From assembly GCA_044226685.1 (NCBI GenBank), contig JBGAGP010000010.1:1-64000 (forward strand): 64,000 bases of DNA, in the 5' to 3' direction. Origin of the DNA: Dongia_A sp044226685 (GTDB taxonomy: Bacteria; Pseudomonadota; Alphaproteobacteria; Dongiales; Dongiaceae). The translations under genes and the position numbers were made by a program. The notes beneath the pieces are model-generated. The model searched no databases. It was not told the origin of the DNA and saw only the letters and a program-made list of their open reading frames with translations. Every line of letters begins with the position of its first letter. Position 1 is the stretch's first letter. Shown in pieces: positions 41,241 to 49,311 of the stretch.

Positions 41241-41996
41241 ATGAACGATCCGCTCCTAGACCTCTCTCTGGCCCTGGCGCATTGCCGGAGCGTTGCGATT
41301 GAGAATGGTCCGCTTCTGATCGGACTATTCCTGACTGGATTGGTCGGAAGTGCCTCGCATTGCGCCACCATGTGCGGGCCCTTCGTGCTGGCGCAGAGCG
41401 GCGCGGCGATGGCGCAGTTGCCGCTGGGCAGCGGCGAGCTGCGCCGTCTGCGCGGCGCCGCCCTGGCGCCCTATCATTGCGGCCGCGCGCTGACCTACAT
41501 GGCGCTGGCGGCGCTCCTGGCGATGCCGCTGCATCTGTTGCAGCAGGTCTCGCAGCTCCGCTTCATTCCGGCGCTCGCGCTCGCGCTGGCTGCCGTGATG
41601 TTCGCCGTCATAGCGACTGGTGGACTAAGCCGATTGGCTTATGGCGCTTCCCTTGCCGGTTCGATCGGTGAACGCCTGGCGGCCTGGATGCGGCCGCTCT
41701 TCGCCCAGCCGACGGGGTGGCAGGGTTTCGTGATCGGGCTGTTGCTGGGCTTCCTGCCCTGTGGCCTGCTCTATGCGGCGATCGGGGCCGCCATCGCGCC
41801 CGCCGATCCGGTGGCGGCGGCGATGGGCATGGGCATGTTCACCCTCGGCACCTTTCCGATGCTCTGGCTGGTCGCCTATCTGGGCGGCACCGCGCAGTTG
41901 CGCTGGAGCGGCCTGGCGCGGCGGGCGATGCCCTTCGTCGCGGCGTTCAACGCCATCGTTCTCGGCTGGATGGCGTTCGGCTGGATTGCGCGCTGA
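41241..41996 (+). CDS. DsbD_2/TauE-SafE-like membrane protein near cbb3 genes
   Basis: A 251-residue polytopic protein of about six helices. The 'SHCATMCGPF' motif is characteristic of the DsbD_2 (PF13386, UreH-like) group, which includes proteins linked to metal handling or thiol transport beside cbb3 operons. 'LLGFLPCGLLYAA' is the second cysteine block. It starts divergently to the DUF2189 gene with 119 bases between. The two CG-type cysteine sites suggest copper or disulfide chemistry (inference). It converges with the hydratase gene, five bases apart. Confidence 0.7.
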   Translation: MNDPLLDLSLALAHCRSVAIENGPLLIGLFLTGLVGSASHCATMCGPFVLAQSGAAMAQLPLGSGELRRLRGAALAPYHCGRALTYMALAALLAMPLHLLQQVSQLRFIPALALALAAVMFAVIATGGLSRLAYGASLAGSIGERLAAWMRPLFAQPTGWQGFVIGLLLGFLPCGLLYAAIGAAIAPADPVAAAMGMGMFTLGTFPMLWLVAYLGGTAQLRWSGLARRAMPFVAAFNAIVLGWMAFGWIAR

Positions 41997-42001
41997 CGCC
42001 T

Positions 42002-42859
42002 TCAGGCGAAGCGGATCTCCAGGCCGGCGATGGGCAGGCCGACGACCTCGGTGCGCCAGACCTCTCCCGCAGCCACCGGAAAGGCCCGTGTCACCGTTCC
42101 GGTGGTGACGATCTCGCCGGCGGCGAGGGGCGGATTGACCGGGTCCGCCGCCAGCAAACCGACCAGGTGACGCAGGGCGGAGAGCGGCCCGCCGAGCACG
42201 TTGGCGGCACTGCCGCGGTCGAGTTCGACCCCCTCGCGCGCCAGCACGATCTCGAATCGCGCCAGCCGGATGCGCCAGTCGGGCCGCGTCGCCGTCGACG
42301 AAGTGTGGGGCGTCAATGGATGGCGCGGGCCGATCCGGTAGGCGCCGTGCAGCCCGAAGGCGGCCACGGTATCGGCGGCGGCGAAGCGCCAGCCGGGAAA
42401 CACCGACTGCACGATCTCGAAGCCGTGGGCGACCCAGTCGATGCAATCCAGCAGGGCCGCCTCGTCCATGGCCGGCTCCGGCGCCCGGCCAAGACCGAAG
42501 GCGATTTCCGGCTCGAGGCGCGGCTCCAGGTAGGGACCGAGGTCGACCGGCACGCCAGGTTCCAGCGGCCGCAGGGTCGTGTCGTACATGTCGCCCCAGA
42601 TCGGGGCGTAGACGCCATATTCCGCCCAGATCGTCCGGTTGGTGAAGCCGATTTTGCGCCCGATGGGCCGCTCGCCGCGTGCCTGGCGGAGCCGGCGCAG
42701 CGCCGCGGTCACCCGGTAGGCCATGGCCAGGTCCAGTGCCGCGCCGGCGGTGCGGGACGAGAAGGGGGCGATCTGCCGGCGGTCGTCCGTCGCCGCCAGG
42801 ACTTCCCGGGCCAGGGCTTCCGCCAGCCGATCTGTATCCTTGTCAGTTGCCGAATTCAT
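42002..42859 (-). CDS. 2-keto-4-pentenoate hydratase-like protein (FAH superfamily)
   Basis: A 285-residue protein of the MhpD/DmpE group in the FAH superfamily, whose members hydrate 2-oxo-alkenoates or decarboxylate 2-oxo-diacids. The fold signature 'GRKIGFTNRTIWAEYGV', the 'LEPRLEPEIAFGLGR' metal-binding Glu pair and 'GGPLSALRHLVGLLA' are visible. The start MNSATDKD is one option; an ATG 21 bases upstream is also possible. It is divergent from the GntR regulator with a NanR-like operator between them, so it is probably controlled by it. It could act on the same sugar-acid or aromatic pathway as the aldolase. Confidence 0.7.
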   Translation of the reverse strand: MNSATDKDTDRLAEALAREVLAATDDRRQIAPFSSRTAGAALDLAMAYRVTAALRRLRQARGERPIGRKIGFTNRTIWAEYGVYAPIWGDMYDTTLRPLEPGVPVDLGPYLEPRLEPEIAFGLGRAPEPAMDEAALLDCIDWVAHGFEIVQSVFPGWRFAAADTVAAFGLHGAYRIGPRHPLTPHTSSTATRPDWRIRLARFEIVLAREGVELDRGSAANVLGGPLSALRHLVGLLAADPVNPPLAAGEIVTTGTVTRAFPVAAGEVWRTEVVGLPIAGLEIRFA

Positions 42860-42953
42860 CCTACCGCTCCACTCGGACATGGCGCTGGCAGGCCGCGGGC
42901 GCATTTCATGGTTTGACTCCCGTTGGCTACCCGGACTACCGTTCGGAACCCCA

Positions 42954-42974
42954 CTGGTATGACAGGTATACCAG
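42954..42974. promoter_or_regulatory. NanR-like GntR operator
   Basis: Arms CTGGTAT (42954-42960) and ATACCAG (42968-42974) are exact complements around seven bases, and GGTATACC is itself palindromic. The core TGGTATGACAGGTATA is close to the GGTATA-type repeats bound by E. coli NanR. It ends four bases before the regulator ATG, so binding would block its translation/transcription and likely that of the divergent hydratase. Confidence 0.75.
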
Positions 42975-42978
42975 CCTA

Positions 42979-43686
42979 ATGACCGTGATTCGCCGCCGCA
43001 AGCTCTACGAGGAGATCGCCCAGCACCTGGAGCAGCGCATCCGGGACCAGGGGATCCCGGCCGGCGACCAGTTGCCCTCCGAACGCGATCTGATGCGCGA
43101 ATTCGGAGTCGGCCGCCCGGCGGTGCGCGAGGCCCTGTTCCATCTGCAGAAAATGGGCCTGGTCCAGCTGCGCTCCGGCGAGCGCGCAAGGGTCAGCCGC
43201 CCGACGCCCAAGCTGGTGGTCGAGTCGCTCGCCGGCACCGCGCGCTACCTGCTGGCCGAGCCCGGCGGCGTGCGCCATTTCCAGGAGGCGCGCAGCTTCT
43301 TCGAGACCGGTCTCGCCCGCTATGCCGCCGAATTCGCGACGCCGGAGGACCTGGCCGAGCTGCGCGACGCGCTGGAGACCAACCGCAAGTCGATCGGCGA
43401 CCTGGCCAAGTTCGAGCGCACCGATGTCGAGTTCCACCACGTCCTGGCGATGATCCCGCGCAACCCGATCTTCGAGGCGATCCATGCCGCGATCGCCGAA
43501 TGGCTGGTCGAGCAGCGCCACGTCACCCTGATGTATCCGGGCGCCAACGAGACCGCCTACGACTTCCACGCCCAGATCTACGAGGCGATCGCCGCGCGCG
43601 ACCCCGACCGCGCCGAGCAGGTGATCCGCGCGCACCTGGACGACGTCGCCGACCTCTATTGGCGGATGAAGGGGGGCGAATCGTGA
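42979..43686 (+). CDS. GntR/FadR-family transcriptional regulator (NanR-like)
   Basis: A 235-residue repressor. The N-terminal winged helix ('GIPAGDQLPSERDLMREFGV') is followed by an all-helical FCD ligand domain ('FETGLARYAAEFATPEDLAE', 'VEFHHVLAMIPRNPIFEAIH', and metal-type His). It probably senses a sugar acid or 2-oxo acid and controls this catabolic region. A good operator lies immediately upstream, suggesting autoregulation. The GTG of the next gene overlaps its stop, so the ABM gene is cotranscribed. Confidence 0.85.
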   Translation: MTVIRRRKLYEEIAQHLEQRIRDQGIPAGDQLPSERDLMREFGVGRPAVREALFHLQKMGLVQLRSGERARVSRPTPKLVVESLAGTARYLLAEPGGVRHFQEARSFFETGLARYAAEFATPEDLAELRDALETNRKSIGDLAKFERTDVEFHHVLAMIPRNPIFEAIHAAIAEWLVEQRHVTLMYPGANETAYDFHAQIYEAIAARDPDRAEQVIRAHLDDVADLYWRMKGGES

Positions 43687-43991
43687 GCCCCTTCGTCATC
43701 GTCGTGGAGTTCAGAATCCACAGCGGCAAGATGGCCGCGTTCCGCCGGTTGATGGACGAGAACGCCCGCGCCTCCTGCCGCGACGAGCCGGGCTGCCGGC
43801 GCTTCGACGTGCTGACGTCGGACCAGGATCCCGACCATGTCCTGCTCTACGAGATCTACGACGACCGCGGGGCGTTCGAGGCGCATGTGAAGACGCCGCA
43901 CTTCGCGGTTTTCAACGCGCAAAGCGCGCCGCTGGTCGCGGACAAGGTGGTGAAGGAATACGCGCTGGCATGTGAAGGCACCGCCGCCTGA
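43683..43991 (+). CDS. ABM-fold monooxygenase-like protein
   Basis: A 102-residue dimeric ferredoxin-like fold protein of the antibiotic biosynthesis monooxygenase family (YgiN/LsrG-like). It starts with GTG in the overlap GTGA with the regulator stop. 'IHSGKMAAFRRLMDENARAS' and 'HVKTPHFAVF' are typical. Such proteins oxidise quinols or isomerise small sugar-phosphates; the role here is unknown. LsrG-like isomerase activity would fit a sugar pathway (inference). Confidence 0.75.
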   Translation: MSPFVIVVEFRIHSGKMAAFRRLMDENARASCRDEPGCRRFDVLTSDQDPDHVLLYEIYDDRGAFEAHVKTPHFAVFNAQSAPLVADKVVKEYALACEGTAA

Positions 43992-44048
43992 ACGGCGCGG
44001 CCCCGGATGGAAAAGCCGGGCAGGAAAATTCGACAGGGGAGGATGAGT

Positions 44049-44828
44049 ATGGCGAACACATTGAGGGCGATGGCGCGGACCCGCGCTTTGAAGCTCGGGC
44101 ATTTCATCGTCGAGTTCGCGACGCCCGGCATCGGCCACATCATGAAGAATGCCGGCTGCGAGTTCGTGCTGTTCGACCTCGAGCATTCCGGCTTCGGCTA
44201 CGAGACGGTCAAGAGCGCGATGCGCTATTTCGAGGCCGCCGGGATCGCGCCCATCGTCCGCGTGCCGTCGAAGGAATACCACCACATCGCGCGCGCCTGC
44301 GACATGGGCGCCGAAGGGATCATGCTGCCCATGGTCGGCAACGCCAAGGAGGCGCGCCACATCCTGGATTGCATGAAATACCATCCCGAGGGCCTGCGCG
44401 GCGTGGCGCTGGGCGTGGCGCATGACAACTACACCGCCGGCCCGGTGCCCAAGAAGCTCGCCGCCGCCAACAAGCGCACCACGTTGTTCTGCCAGATCGA
44501 GACCGCGGAAGGCGTGAAGAACGCCGACGCCATCGCCGGCACGCCGGGCGTCGATTGCCTGTGGGTCGGGCATTTCGACCTCTCGGTATCGCTCGGCATT
44601 CCCGGCGAGTTCACCAACCCGATCTTCACCAAGGCGATCGATACCGTGGTCGCCGCCTGCAAGAAGCACCGGAAGGCGCTGGGCCGCCTGGTGCCGAATG
44701 TCGAGACCGGCATCGCCTACAACAAGTGGGGCTTCGACTTCATCTGCTATTCCGGCGACGTCTGGGTGCTGCAGAACGCGCTGACCCAGGCGGTGAACGA
44801 ATTGCGCGCCGGCTGCAAGAAGCGGTAG
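44049..44828 (+). CDS. HpcH/HpaI-family class II pyruvate aldolase
   Basis: A 259-residue TIM-barrel aldolase that cleaves 4-hydroxy-2-oxo acids to pyruvate and an aldehyde. Catalytic His46 in 'VLFDLEHSGFGYET', metal-binding Glu in 'FCQIETAEGVKNADAIA' and Asp in 'GHFDLSVSLGIPGEF' are present. The MANTLRA ATG is preferred because AGGGGAGG lies six bases upstream; an earlier ATG overlaps this site. It follows the ABM gene and precedes the D-2-hydroxyacid dehydrogenase by nine bases. The true substrate may be a 2-keto-3-deoxy sugar acid. Confidence 0.85.
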   Translation: MANTLRAMARTRALKLGHFIVEFATPGIGHIMKNAGCEFVLFDLEHSGFGYETVKSAMRYFEAAGIAPIVRVPSKEYHHIARACDMGAEGIMLPMVGNAKEARHILDCMKYHPEGLRGVALGVAHDNYTAGPVPKKLAAANKRTTLFCQIETAEGVKNADAIAGTPGVDCLWVGHFDLSVSLGIPGEFTNPIFTKAIDTVVAACKKHRKALGRLVPNVETGIAYNKWGFDFICYSGDVWVLQNALTQAVNELRAGCKKR

Positions 44829-44837
44829 GGCACGACC

Positions 44838-45887
44838 ATGGCCGACAAGTTCCGCGTGGCCCTGTCGGGCGACTTCAGGAAGGCGGACGGGTCGCCGACC
44901 TTCCCCGATTTCGACCTGGCGCCGCTGCAGGCGGCACCCGGCGTCGAGATGGTCTATCTGGAAAACGCCAATCCGATCCGGGCCGAGCAGGTTGCCGATA
45001 TCGACGCGCTGATCCTGCTGATGCCGCGCTTCGGCCGCGACAGCATCCATCCGAACGGGCGGCTCTCGGTCGTGGCGCGCTTCGGCGTCGGCTATGACAC
45101 GGTCGACGTGCCGGCCTGCACCGAGGCGGGCATCCCGCTCTGCATCACGCCGGACGGCGTGCGCCGGCCGGTGGCGGTCTCCATCATCGCCATGATGCTG
45201 GCGCTGACCGGCAAGCTGCTGATCAAGGACAAGCTCACCCGCTCCGGGCCCGAGGCCTTCAACAAGCGGGTCGACCACATGGGCATCGGCCTGGTCGGGC
45301 GTACGCTCGGCTCCATCGGCATCGGCAATATCGGTGCCGAGATGTTCCGCATGGCGAGGCCCTTCGACATGAAGTTCATCGCCCACGATCCCTTTGCCGA
45401 CAGGGCTGTCGCGGCGGAGCTCGGCATCGAGCTGGTCGGCCTGGAGGACGTCTTCCGCCGCGCCGATGTGCTCTGCGTCAACTGCCCGCTGTCGAAGGAA
45501 ACCACCGGCCTGGTGAATGCCGAGCGGCTGGCGCTGATGAAGCCGACGGCGTTCCTGATTAACACCGCGCGCGGGCCCATCGTCGACCAGAAGGCATTGA
45601 CCAAGGTGCTTCAGGAGCGCCGCATCGCCGGGGCCGGCCTCGACGTGCTGGAGAAGGAGCCGCCGGAGCCGGACGATCCGATCCTGAAGCTCGACAACAC
45701 CATCCTGACGCCGCACGCCCTGTGCTGGACCGACCAGTGCTTCGCCGGCAACGGTGCGGCCGACGTGAAGGCCGCGCTCGACATCCAGCACGGACGGGTG
45801 CCGCGCGGCGTCGTCAATCGCGAGGTGCTCGAGCAGGCGAAGTTCAAGAGCAGATTGGAGGCCTATCGCGCCCGCTTCGGCGGCTGA
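44838..45887 (+). CDS. D-isomer 2-hydroxyacid dehydrogenase
   Basis: A 349-residue NAD(P)-dependent dehydrogenase. The coenzyme fold has 'LGSIGIGNIGAEMFRMARPF', with Asp in 'KFIAHDPFAD'. Catalytic Arg is in 'NTARGPIVDQ', Glu in 'AGLDVLEKEPPEP' and His in 'TPHALCW'. It may reduce a 2-oxo acid or oxidise a sugar acid such as a 2-hydroxy acid released in this pathway. Position just after the aldolase and before the ABC importer points to carbohydrate-acid use; the actual substrate is unknown. Confidence 0.82.
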   Translation: MADKFRVALSGDFRKADGSPTFPDFDLAPLQAAPGVEMVYLENANPIRAEQVADIDALILLMPRFGRDSIHPNGRLSVVARFGVGYDTVDVPACTEAGIPLCITPDGVRRPVAVSIIAMMLALTGKLLIKDKLTRSGPEAFNKRVDHMGIGLVGRTLGSIGIGNIGAEMFRMARPFDMKFIAHDPFADRAVAAELGIELVGLEDVFRRADVLCVNCPLSKETTGLVNAERLALMKPTAFLINTARGPIVDQKALTKVLQERRIAGAGLDVLEKEPPEPDDPILKLDNTILTPHALCWTDQCFAGNGAADVKAALDIQHGRVPRGVVNREVLEQAKFKSRLEAYRARFGG

Positions 45888-45990
45888 CCCGCGCACAGGC
45901 ACCAGGGAATTCCGGCGGCGGATGCGAGAATCCGGAGACCGGAAGAACAAGGCGATGGCCGCAAGTCATTGCCGCAATCGGGAGGATACA

Positions 45991-47433
45991 ATGAGGCTGA
46001 TCAAGGGAATGGCAGGTGTCGCCGCCATCGCCGGTCTGGCGATCTCGATGGCGTCGACTGCCTGGGCCGAGAGCGCGGCGGAAATCGCCGTGAAGGAGGC
46101 CCAGAAATACAAGGGAACGGAGATCACCATCGTCTGGGAAGCGGGCCTGCAGGCGCTCGATCCGCTGAACTTCTCCGGGCCGAAATGGGAAGAGCTGACC
46201 GGCATCAAGGTGAAGGTCGTCGAAGTGGCGACCGCCGAGATGTTCACCAAGATCATGCAGGACTACCGCTCCGGCGCCGGCGCCTATGACGCGCTCAACG
46301 TCATTCCCGCCTGGATGCCGGACCTCGCCAATGCCGGCGCGCTGGAACCGCTCGACGACTACGTCGCCAAATACGGCTATGCCGACGAGCTGCAGAAGAT
46401 CGCGCCGACCTATCGCGACAACCAGATGAAGGTCGGCGACAAGATCTTCGGCTTCCCGGACGACGGCGACGTCTTCATCATGTACTACCGCAAGGACATC
46501 TTCGGCGATCCGAAGCTGCAGGCGGAGTTCAAGGAGAAGACCGGCCACGATCTCGCCCCGCCGAAGACCTGGGCGGAATTCGACGAGGTCGGCCAGTTCC
46601 TGACCGACAAGCTGGCGCCGAACACCTATGGCGCGGCCTTCTTCCGCCAGCCGCCCTATACGATGTTCATGTTCCAGGAGCGCTTCCGCAACGAGGGCGG
46701 CAAGTTCTTCGACGCCGACACCATGAAGGCGACGATCAACAGCGACGTCGGCGTGAAGGTCCTCACCGACATGCGGAACGAGAACAAGTTCATGCCGCCG
46801 GGAGTCGAGCAGTTCGGCTTCGTCGAGAACCTGGCCGCCTTCCTCCAGGGCCAGTCGGCGATGACCATCTCCTGGCCGCCCTACGGCCGCTGGGCCGCCG
46901 GCTACGGCACCGACCAGGAAGTGCTCAGCTGGGTGCCGAAGTCCACCATCGCCGGCAAGGTCGGCTATGCCCTGCCGCCGGGAGGCCACCCGGAACTCGC
47001 CGCCGGCTTCGCGCTGTCGGTCGCGTCCAAGAGCAAGAACAAGGATGCGGCCTATCTGTTCATCCAGTGGCTGAACAGCGAGGACATCTCCATGCAGCGC
47101 GTGCAGCTGCCCTATGCCCTGCGCGATCCGTTCCGGGATTCGCACTTCACCAGCCCGGAATACCTCGCCAAGTGGCCCGACGCGAAGGACTACCTGGCGG
47201 CTCTGGGCGAGGGGGCCAAGACCGGCCTGCTCGACCTGTCGCTGCTGCAGACCGACAAGTATGAGGAGGTCTTGCGCCAGATGATCAGCAAGCTGTGGGC
47301 CGGCGAGGACCCGAAGGCCATCGCCGACGCCGCCGCGGCCGAATGGGACGCGATCACCGACAAGATCGGGGTCGACAAGCAGAAGGCCGTGTATCAGGCT
47401 TGGGCAGCGAAGTCCGGCGCCTATCCGCAGTAA
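45991..47433 (+). CDS. ABC sugar transporter substrate-binding protein (CUT1 type)
   Basis: A 480-residue periplasmic binding protein of the UgpB/MalE kind. A Sec signal peptide ends near 'AWA-ESAAEIA'. 'SGPKWEELTGIKVKVVEV' and 'LNVIPAWMPDLANAGALEPL' are typical of the fold. The start at the ATG with GGGAGGATACA before it is clear. It is longer than usual sugar SBPs (about 420), with an extended C-terminus. The first of four transport genes in order. Confidence 0.87.
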   Translation: MRLIKGMAGVAAIAGLAISMASTAWAESAAEIAVKEAQKYKGTEITIVWEAGLQALDPLNFSGPKWEELTGIKVKVVEVATAEMFTKIMQDYRSGAGAYDALNVIPAWMPDLANAGALEPLDDYVAKYGYADELQKIAPTYRDNQMKVGDKIFGFPDDGDVFIMYYRKDIFGDPKLQAEFKEKTGHDLAPPKTWAEFDEVGQFLTDKLAPNTYGAAFFRQPPYTMFMFQERFRNEGGKFFDADTMKATINSDVGVKVLTDMRNENKFMPPGVEQFGFVENLAAFLQGQSAMTISWPPYGRWAAGYGTDQEVLSWVPKSTIAGKVGYALPPGGHPELAAGFALSVASKSKNKDAAYLFIQWLNSEDISMQRVQLPYALRDPFRDSHFTSPEYLAKWPDAKDYLAALGEGAKTGLLDLSLLQTDKYEEVLRQMISKLWAGEDPKAIADAAAAEWDAITDKIGVDKQKAVYQAWAAKSGAYPQ

Positions 47434-47538
47434 GCGGAGCCGGTCGACCGCCCAACATCGACGCCCCGCCCGGTCCGACCGCAAGTCGGGCCCGGCGGGG
47501 CAGCCGATGACGGCGGAGTGCAGGGGAATACGCGCGGC

Positions 47539-48468
47539 ATGACGCAGCAGACGGTTTCGGCCATCGCGTCGGGCGGAGCGGGCGGACTCGTCCTGCCCGG
47601 CCATGCTCCCGACCGCCATTTCAAATACTGGATCATCGCGCCGGCCATCTTCCTGCTGCTGCTGGTGGGCCTGTTTCCGCTGATCTATTCGCTGGTGGTG
47701 AGTTTCCAGAGCATCACCATGCTGGAAGTCGACACCTCCTTCGCCGGGCTCGCCAACTACAAGGCGCTGTTCAAGGACGCGCGGCTGTGGGGAGCGCTGC
47801 TGCACACCCTGATCATCACCGTCATCGCCCTGCCGCTGGAACTCGTCCTCGGCATGCTGATGGCGCAGCTGTTCCTGGAGCGCCTGCCGGGGCGGCAGAT
47901 CTTCGTCTCGCTGTTGGTGCTGCCCACCATCATCTCGCCGATCGTCGCCGGCGCCACCTGGCGGCTGCTGTTCGACAACCGCTACGGCCCGATCAACCAG
48001 GTCATCAGCTGGTTCGCCGGCCAGCCGGAGACGCTGCTGTGGACCATCCAGCCCACCCTGGTCTACCCGGCGATTCTGCTCTGCGAGATCTGGCAGTGGA
48101 CGCCGTTCATGTTCCTGATCCTGCTGGCGGCGCTCTCCAACGTGGACAAGTCGCTGACCGAGGCGGCGGAGATCGACGGTGCCGGATATTGGCGCACCTT
48201 CTTCAAGATCGTGCTGCCATCGATCTGGCCGGTGATGGCGGTCGCCATCCTGATCCGCGGCCTGGACCTGGTGCGCATCTTCGACATCATCTGGGCGTTG
48301 ACCATGGGCGGCCCCGGCACGATGACCGAGACCATCTCGATCTATGCCTATGTCCAGGGCTTCCAGCAGTTCGAGAGCAGCTACACCGCGGCCATCGCCT
48401 TCCTGGTGATCGCGCTGCTGACCGTGCTGGTCACCTGGGCGATCCGGCGCATGGGGCTGGCCAAATGA
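47539..48468 (+). CDS. ABC sugar transporter permease (MalF-like)
   Basis: A 309-residue inner-membrane permease with six spans and the EAA loop 'EAAEIDGAGYWRTFFKIVLP'. It forms a heterodimer with the next permease. The ATG MTQQTVS is used; a GTG 21 bases upstream is an alternative. The stop overlaps the next gene's ATG (ATGA). Confidence 0.88.
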   Translation: MTQQTVSAIASGGAGGLVLPGHAPDRHFKYWIIAPAIFLLLLVGLFPLIYSLVVSFQSITMLEVDTSFAGLANYKALFKDARLWGALLHTLIITVIALPLELVLGMLMAQLFLERLPGRQIFVSLLVLPTIISPIVAGATWRLLFDNRYGPINQVISWFAGQPETLLWTIQPTLVYPAILLCEIWQWTPFMFLILLAALSNVDKSLTEAAEIDGAGYWRTFFKIVLPSIWPVMAVAILIRGLDLVRIFDIIWALTMGGPGTMTETISIYAYVQGFQQFESSYTAAIAFLVIALLTVLVTWAIRRMGLAK

Positions 48469-49307
48469 GCGCTGAGATGCCGTTCTTCCGCCGTCCTGGA
48501 ACCGTGCTCGCCCTGCGCTACCTGGCGGCCCTTGCGCTGACGCTGTTCTTCGTCTTTCCGGTCTACTGGTTGTTCATCATCTCGTTCAAGACGCCGGACG
48601 AAATCTTCGCCTTCCCTCCGGTCTGGTACCCGAAGAGCATCCAGTTCGCCAATTACGGCGTGCTGTTCAAGGACGGCGATGCCGAGACGGTGTGGAACAG
48701 CCTGATCCTGGCGGGGGTCAGTACCGTGATCGCCATGGTGCTCGGCACCATCTGCGCCTACAGCCTCGTGCGCTTCAAGACCGGCGGCGAGAACCTGGCG
48801 GTGTGGATCATCTCGCAGCGCATGATGCCGCCCATCGCCATCGTGTTCCCCATCTTCCTGCTCTACGTGTTCTTCGGCTGGGTTGATTCCTATCATGGCC
48901 TCATCATCCTCTACACCGCCTTCAGCCTGCCCTACGTGATCTGGATGATGCGTGGCTACATCGAGGATTTGCCGCTGGAGCTGGAGGAAAGCGCGCTGGT
49001 CGACGGCTGCACGCGCTGGGAAGTGTTGTGGAAGGTGGTCTTCCCCATGGTGCGCTCCGGCCTGTTCGCCACCGCGGTCTTCACCTTCGTCTTCGCCTGG
49101 AACGATTTCATCTTCGCCCTGGTGCTGACGCGGACCGAGGTCGTCACCTACACGGTGCAGGTGACGCATTATTTCGGCGGCCAGTCGAATTTCTGGGCCA
49201 AGATCGCGGCCATGTCGGTGCTGGGCACCATTCCGGTCTTCTTCGCCGTGGCGACGCTGCAGCGCTACCTGGTGCGCGGCATCTCCATGGGCGCGGTCAA
49301 GGGGTGA
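48465..49307 (+). CDS. ABC sugar transporter permease (MalG-like)
   Basis: A 280-residue permease with six spans and the EAA loop 'EESALVDGCTRWEVLWKVVFP'; quoted parts ESALVDGCTRWEVLWK. It works with the MalF-like partner and the ATPase. The ATG overlaps the preceding stop, and the ATPase starts four bases after its stop. Confidence 0.88.
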   Translation: MSAEMPFFRRPGTVLALRYLAALALTLFFVFPVYWLFIISFKTPDEIFAFPPVWYPKSIQFANYGVLFKDGDAETVWNSLILAGVSTVIAMVLGTICAYSLVRFKTGGENLAVWIISQRMMPPIAIVFPIFLLYVFFGWVDSYHGLIILYTAFSLPYVIWMMRGYIEDLPLELEESALVDGCTRWEVLWKVVFPMVRSGLFATAVFTFVFAWNDFIFALVLTRTEVVTYTVQVTHYFGGQSNFWAKIAAMSVLGTIPVFFAVATLQRYLVRGISMGAVKG

Positions 49308-49311
49308 AGTC

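Noticed and set aside
43656..45950. A 764-residue frame opposite to the aldolase and dehydrogenase
   Set aside because: Spans several well-supported genes on the other strand and lacks any recognised motif.
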